From Combretum micranthum (Eukaryota > Streptophyta > Magnoliopsida > Myrtales > Combretaceae), in the NCBI GenBank assembly GCA_024138025.1, contig JAMXBD010000395.1:682001-746000 (forward strand): a stretch of DNA of 64,000 bases, written 5' to 3'. This document shows, one piece after another, positions 58,421 through 64,000 of this stretch. The translations under genes and the position numbers were made by a program. Each line of letters starts with the position of its first letter. The first letter of the stretch is position 1. Under the pieces are notes generated by a model, which saw only the letters and a program-made list of their open reading frames with translations, did not search any database and was not told the origin of the DNA.

Positions 58421-61400
58421 GAATAAAAGAGTTCTTACTTAAATTATATAGATTAAAAACAATTTTTGAAAAGATAATATGTCCATTTGCTATAAAATGG
58501 AATGATTTCATTAGCTCTGCATCTCAAGTGAAAATACATTTTATAACTAAAGACACATACAAAATGTGCATTGTCAATGTACAATTATATATTAAAGGCA
58601 ATTTTAAGATTGCGTTTTCAACTTGAACTTAAAGCTCATACTATAAAGGTGTTTCATTAGAAAAAATTGAAATATAAGAAAAGGAAAAACCAAAATGAAT
58701 ACAAGAAAAATAACCATCAAATCCAATACCTGGTTCCAACTCCAAATGTAAACTTAAAAGCAAACTTAAACTTTGACATAGAAACTCCAAATTGCAAATA
58801 TCAAACTCCAAACCCAATCTCAAACATTGCAACTTCAACACATAAGGTTTTGATTAAAAATTAATACCATGTATTTCACATGATCATAAGATATCTAAAA
58901 AATATATTATACATTTCAAGCGTATCATAAGGAACAAAATTAGTCACCAACAGAAATGAGTTCATCAACATTAAAGGTTTGAAAATTCAGAAGGAATAGC
59001 TTATTCTATAACTCCTCCGTTGCAACCCGCATCAAGAGAATTATGTGCAATGGCTGTGAAGGAATAGCTAAACCTCATTCTCTAATTCCTCCATTGTATC
59101 CACCATCAAGAGGATGATGTGCACCATGTAGGTAAAGGTGTAGTCCCGTGATGCATGATGGTAAGAAAGTGCAATGGGAATCAAGTTGGTTGAAAGTTTC
59201 AAGGGGCACAGAACTTAATTGAGTAGAAGAAGGTGTTTAGTGAACACAAATTTATGGGATTGGCTTGAATAAATATCCTAGTCCCTTATTTGATTTTGCC
59301 ATTTGCTTTAGTGCTGAACATGAGGCCATAATGGTATTAGACAAATTTGAAAAGAAATAGTATTTTGTAGAGGATGGGAGAAATCATTTTTTCACTAGAT
59401 AACTCAAACCTTTTATAGAATTCTTATGGTGTACTTGTATATAACAAACAAAGGATAGCACAAAAATTCTTATCAAATACCGTGCATACCAAACATGAGA
59501 TGAGTAAATTGTGTTGAAAAGTATTCCTTATATAGTGTTATCCAGTTTCCCTTATCTTATCCAAATTTTGCAACCAAACACTATAGAAAGGTCAAGTTAC
59601 ATGATACCTTTATCCGCTAATATGTCTAAACACCTCTTCGTGGGGTAAATAAAGTTACAAGTGGGGCCACGAATGAGCTATAACATGCTCTTGTGCTTCT
59701 TATCATGTGCTCTAGAACCCAACATAGCTTTACCATAGAAGGCTTAGCTACCTAGTAAAGAGTTCATGATGCCTATCTACTTGGTTACATTGAATAATAT
59801 AGAGAGTTTAATCGTGATGGGAGTAAGACTGGCACAATGTCCTACAACCTCAATCGTGTCTCTATCCCTTATCATAAGATGTTGCAACTAGCCTAGTAAG
59901 ATATCCTATGCTTGAGGTATGCTTGCTCAAAGTGTACCATCCTTGATGAGTTGTAGGGTACAATTTCACACTAATATGATCCGCAAGATATTATATTCCT
60001 CCATCGACAAACATGAAACCATCAACGTGTTAGGTACCATGAAACTATGATGAAGTGTGTTAGCTTGCATGAGAAAACAATGCAAAATGAGTTAGTATCT
60101 TTGCTATTCTTATAATACTATTAGCTACAACGTTGGACAATAAAATTCAATATGGATTAACTCCATAGGTAAACGAATCAAGTTGGTTCACAAACCACTC
60201 AAGTTTATTTAGTGTCAATTTGAGCCAAATTTAAGCTTTGATCCTAATCATGCTTTGAAATTTCGAGTCAAGCTCGAGCTTGAAATGGTTGAACCTAATA
60301 TTGTACCATTTTATAAGGCCATGTTTGGTACATGAACTACCATCAAATTCGTCTTGATCATCCATACATTTCCATGTAGTGGATCCAAGTCCATGTTTAT
60401 TTTCGGTGAGTTAATAACCAACGAATTGATATATAGCTCAATTAAGAAACATACGCTATATTGTGTAGAACCATATAAGTAGCATTTGAGCTAACCGTGC
60501 AACGAGAAGAGGAAGGTACCCGATAATGCCATCTATGTGTAATGCTATAGAGGAATGCCCTAGAAAATAAAACTAAAAAGAGGGCATAAGACATTAACTT
60601 GTTGCCTATAATCTATAAATATTAAATTAACTATATTGTGCCCCGCTATGCATAAAGGAGGAGGCGGTAATAACATCACATTAAAACCCAAGTAACGAAG
60701 ATGCACTTATCAGAAGTAGGAAAGGTACAAAATTTTGTGCTCACATGAACAGCAATAATTGGTAGAATTCACATTAATTGTTGGACTTATATCAATCTCC
60801 AGTCATATAAAGGGCAAGGCCGCAGACATTGCGACATCCATCAAATACAGTCCGGTAAATGTTTAGCACTTTTGATGCAAGGAAATGAACTCTTTAAGAT
60901 CAAACAAACATAGTAGGAAGCACTTTTAAGAGAGTGGCCTATTAAAAAACAGCTAACACTAAAACGAAACGGTGACGCTCAATTCCTCAACCTACCAACA
61001 ATACCTTAAAAGAGGCGCGTATTCTCAAAAACATTTTTAACTTGTGACAAATTTTGGAGACTACAATTTAAACAGTAGGATATTATCTTCCGTTCACCGT
61101 TTTTCAAAACCGAAGCCAAGTCGTGATCCATTTGATTACCCTCAAACCACCAGGCCAGAAGTTAGAAAGCCACGATTAACCTTATTGGTCAAAAAAAAAA
61201 AAAAAACAAATCGGAAATAATCCATAGGTTTAAAAGTTTTAATTCAACTCGGCGGTATCCTTTAACACGGTAAGCAGCATAAACGTTTCCTCGAAGAGTT
61301 AAAAGGCAGCTACTACTTAAAAGGCAGCCACTACCATGGGCTTTCATAATGTCGTCATCGAACTGTCAGTGTCAGCGGCGAAGAACACGATAACTAGTTG

Positions 61401-62231
61401 GCAATTTGGCATGGATAAGTTTAAGATCCTAACTCGTGGCCAAAAAAAAAAGGTTCTAAGATCCTACCTGGTTGGCACGTCAAATTTTATCCGCCCTAAC
61501 TGAAAAAAGATGTTAACTACATATCAATGAACATAGAAATAAGCCACCGCATTGATACGATATGCATTATGTTTAAGGAAATTATGCCAAGGAGGAGAGA
61601 AAAAATAAAATAAAATAAAAAAGCAGAATCTAAAATTAGTAAATATTAACAAAGAATTGAATTAGGGGTCCGTTTAGACTTCCAAAAATAACAATCTATC
61701 AAAAATCCTCAATTTATCAACCGCAAACCACCATCATTCTAATGTTAAAACATAAGTTCTTTGAAAAAAATAAATAAATAAATGCTCCTTATGGTATCAC
61801 CAAGCGGCCAAACAAACTGCCACTTAACGATTCGCATACATCCATATAGCATACATGTACTACCTATAACTCTGGACCAGCATAAGAGAAGCTATTGGAA
61901 GAGAAAGGGTTTGAGGCCTATGGTCAAATTCAATGGATCACAAGAAAATGGCACCTACCCTAGCGACAATACCGCTGTACCTGTACGTGGAATAATGGGC
62001 AGGCCCATTACAGAGTCATTAAAGAAATAGATGGAAGTCCGTGAGAGTTCTAACATACTCGAAGTATAATTTATTTACAATTTAAATGGACTAGAAATAA
62101 GCAAAAGTCTCATGAGAGAGATTCTATATGGCTTCCAAAGCTATTGATATCTGTGCTAACTTTTCTTGGATATCAGTTGATTAGTTAGGCAGTAACTCAG
62201 ACAAACATATCCATGGAGTCTCTTAAAATCT
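58421..62231. other. Intergenic DNA, probably including the 3' UTR of the last gene
   Basis: 58999-59120 contains two similar ~60-bp blocks (ggaatagctta...cctccgttg and ggaatagctaa...cctccattg, each followed by catcaagag). 59150-60700 is a long stretch without an intact frame or recognisable product. 61700-62231 likely holds the 3' UTR of the minus-strand gene. A short duplication ttaaaaggcag(c)...actac is at 61299-61335. Confidence 0.4.
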
Positions 62232-63272
62232 TCACTCATCCAAAACAATGACAGGTTCAGAACCACCCGTTGCGCTTTCACTCAGTGCAGCAGTAGATGA
62301 AGTAGCGGGAGCTTCTTTTGGTTGGGTGTGTGCAGTATCTGCACCTTCTGTACCCTTTGCAGGCATAGAATCTGGAACTGCTTCCTTGACATTGTCTGCA
62401 GCAGAATTTGCCATTGGTTCAGTCTCTTTTCTTTCGGCTGAATTTGCCACATTCTCTCCCGCATAAGGAGAGCTCTTAGGCATAGGGGTAAGAATTCGGT
62501 TTATGCTTTCATAAGCACTTTCAATTGCAAGAAGGTTCTTTCTCAACTTCAGACTGGCTGGTTCTCCAGTAACAGTCATTTGCACCAACTCTCGAGCATT
62601 ATCATCCAAAACCTTCCATATCTGCCAATGAAGAGGAAAGGGGGGTTAAATGGAAACCAACCTAATAGAAAGGTTGCCCTCTCCCACATAAACAATAGCC
62701 TGTCTAGTATCAATTTAAAAACAAATGCATACCCCAACACAAGAGATCAATTTAAAAATTTTAAGATGTGTTTGTTTAAAAAGCATTTTCTGAATTACTT
62801 GAGCATATATTATAATCAAAGCTTAGTAATAGTTAAGTTGTTATTAATCTCAAGAGATCACGATTACTAGTAGTCTTTAACAACCAAGTGATGTAGGAGG
62901 CAAAGGCAGTAGCAAGCAGCTGAGTTGGTAGTGACAATTAACCACCACTAAATATATTGGTAGACAGGAAATAATTTCCGTTTTCAAAGATGGAAATCCT
63001 TTAGCCCAATCAGTTGGTATTTTCCATGGCCATTAACCAAGGTGATCAATAATATTGTATCACACCACCACTTAATGCTGCAAGCCCACTAGCAGCCACA
63101 AGGTCTTGAGAGTACTATGATAAAATATCAAAAAAATTTAAGATCTTTGAACAAACCCACCAATAGTAATTATATCAAAGTCCAACTCTATACATTACCT
63201 TGTTATAGTGCCGAACCAACTCAAGTCTATCTGGATTATTATCACAAGCAAGGGCAGAGACTTGTTCAGAAC
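62232..63272 (-). CDS. 3'-terminal exons of an unidentified gene (partial)
   Basis: Two exons are supported: 63272..63199 (SEQVSALACDNNPDRLELVR, then HYNK; donor AAG|GTAATG) and 62621..62232 (IWKVLDDNARELVQMTVTGE, then an ordered helical stretch with RKNLLAIESAYESIN, followed by a disordered Ala-, Ser-, Glu- and Thr-rich tail ending PVIVLDE). The junction is in frame and GT-AG. The frame of the first exon stays open upstream to about 63337, so its acceptor may lie further out. Weak candidate exons exist at about 63600-63638, 63690-63750 and 63941-63974 (DREAACLSERSR-like), so the gene very likely continues past the right edge. I do not recognise the family. The conserved-looking helical block plus acidic tail suggests a soluble protein, but no function is claimed. 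Confidence 0.6.
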
Positions 63273-64000
63273 CTTCAAAAACAGCATAAGTGTCACCCCA
63301 GTATAAGGAATACCAGAACATCCAATAATTCAACCAATGAAATGCCTTTAAAATGATACTTCGTGAAAACTTAATTCACATTGCAGTGCCTTTGGTGTAA
63401 TAGAGACACAAAACATCGAGATAAGATTATATTATCATAACAATTCTTTTAATTTAACAAGAAACAAGCTCTAAGTTTCGTACTTCTAACATCTAGATCC
63501 CAGCAAATAATACTAACCAACAATATAGAAAAATGGTGAATATTAGAGCAGGGAAATAACCATAATTTGTAAGCGACAACTACCAGAGCTAAGAAGGCAT
63601 AGGTCCCTTCATAAATATTTAGATTAGCTAAAACCATATGATCTTGCTTTCAATAATTTTCAGATTCAAAACTCTCATTAATCAGGTAAGTCATTGATTG
63701 AAACATAAACAATTCCAGCAGCAGTTTTGCTGCCAATATCAACGCTCTGAGATAGTATAGGAAGCATTATAAGTAATTTAAGAACTCCAGGAAATATAGA
63801 AATTAGCAGTAAAATAAGGAAATTTAAGAGGCAAAAAATTAAAACCATGGGAGAACAAACAGCCAGACCAGTTCAAAGAATCTTTTAGAAGCTATCTTAT
63901 GGTGAAAAAACGAGAATAAGATATACTTGCAACCAATCACCTAGATCTTTCACTCAAACATGCAGCCTCTCTATCTGAAAATTGGAAAAAGTTAACAGGT

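Noticed and set aside
1..64000. A new multi-gene defence, biosynthetic or mobile system
   Set aside because: The four genes belong to unrelated, mostly familiar plant families, with kilobases of transposon debris between them and no shared orientation or regulation that I can see.

Overview
The window is nuclear DNA from a flowering plant, most likely a dicot. It is very AT-rich, its genes are split by short AT-rich GT-AG introns, and it carries only four recognisable protein-coding genes in 64 kb. The rest is packed with decayed plant transposable elements: Ty3/gypsy, Ty1/copia, Mutator-like, hAT-like and MITEs. I see no bacterial-style operons, CRISPR arrays or rRNA genes, and no confident tRNA gene.

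Layout. 1-7.9 kb holds the end of a hAT-like element, a MITE with an 11-bp flanking repeat, a complete non-autonomous hAT-like element with an 8-bp target duplication, a possible solo LTR, a GC-rich organelle-like island and small MULE-type and SINE-like repeats. 7.9-11.4 kb is a degenerate Mutator-like element with roughly 300-bp terminal inverted repeats and a decayed MURA-type transposase on the minus strand. 13.5-16.4 kb (minus) is a three-exon DeSI-like PPPDE peptidase gene. 17-21.5 kb is MITE-bearing intergenic DNA. 21.5-25.7 kb (plus) is a 5'-truncated Ty3/gypsy element ending in a long 3' LTR. 26-32 kb holds degenerate repeats, a 28-bp minisatellite, a MITE and an hAT-like copy.

32.6-37.0 kb (plus) is a six-exon type-B response regulator gene with receiver and GARP domains. 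It is flanked by two oppositely oriented copies of one hAT-like family and, separately, by two same-orientation copies of another dispersed repeat. 41.1-46.3 kb (minus) is a nearly full-length but dead Ty3/gypsy element whose 5' LTR is whole and whose 3' LTR is cut short. 46.3-53.3 kb is intergenic. 53.3-54.2 kb is a copia pol remnant. 54.3-56.0 kb (minus) is an intronless E-class PPR gene. 56-62.2 kb is intergenic with a 135-bp tandem repeat. 62.2-63.3 kb and beyond (minus) holds the last exons of a gene I could not name, which runs off the right edge.

The four genes have unrelated roles: ubiquitin-like protein deconjugation, phosphorelay transcription control, organelle RNA processing, and unknown. 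I see no sign that they form a functional cluster. Nothing here is a convincing new biological system. The points most worth a second look are the divergent receiver and GARP domains of the response regulator, the two repeat pairs that bracket it, and the well-preserved boundaries of the hAT-like and Mutator-like elements. Intron boundaries were placed by eye from GT-AG sites, reading phase and family conservation.
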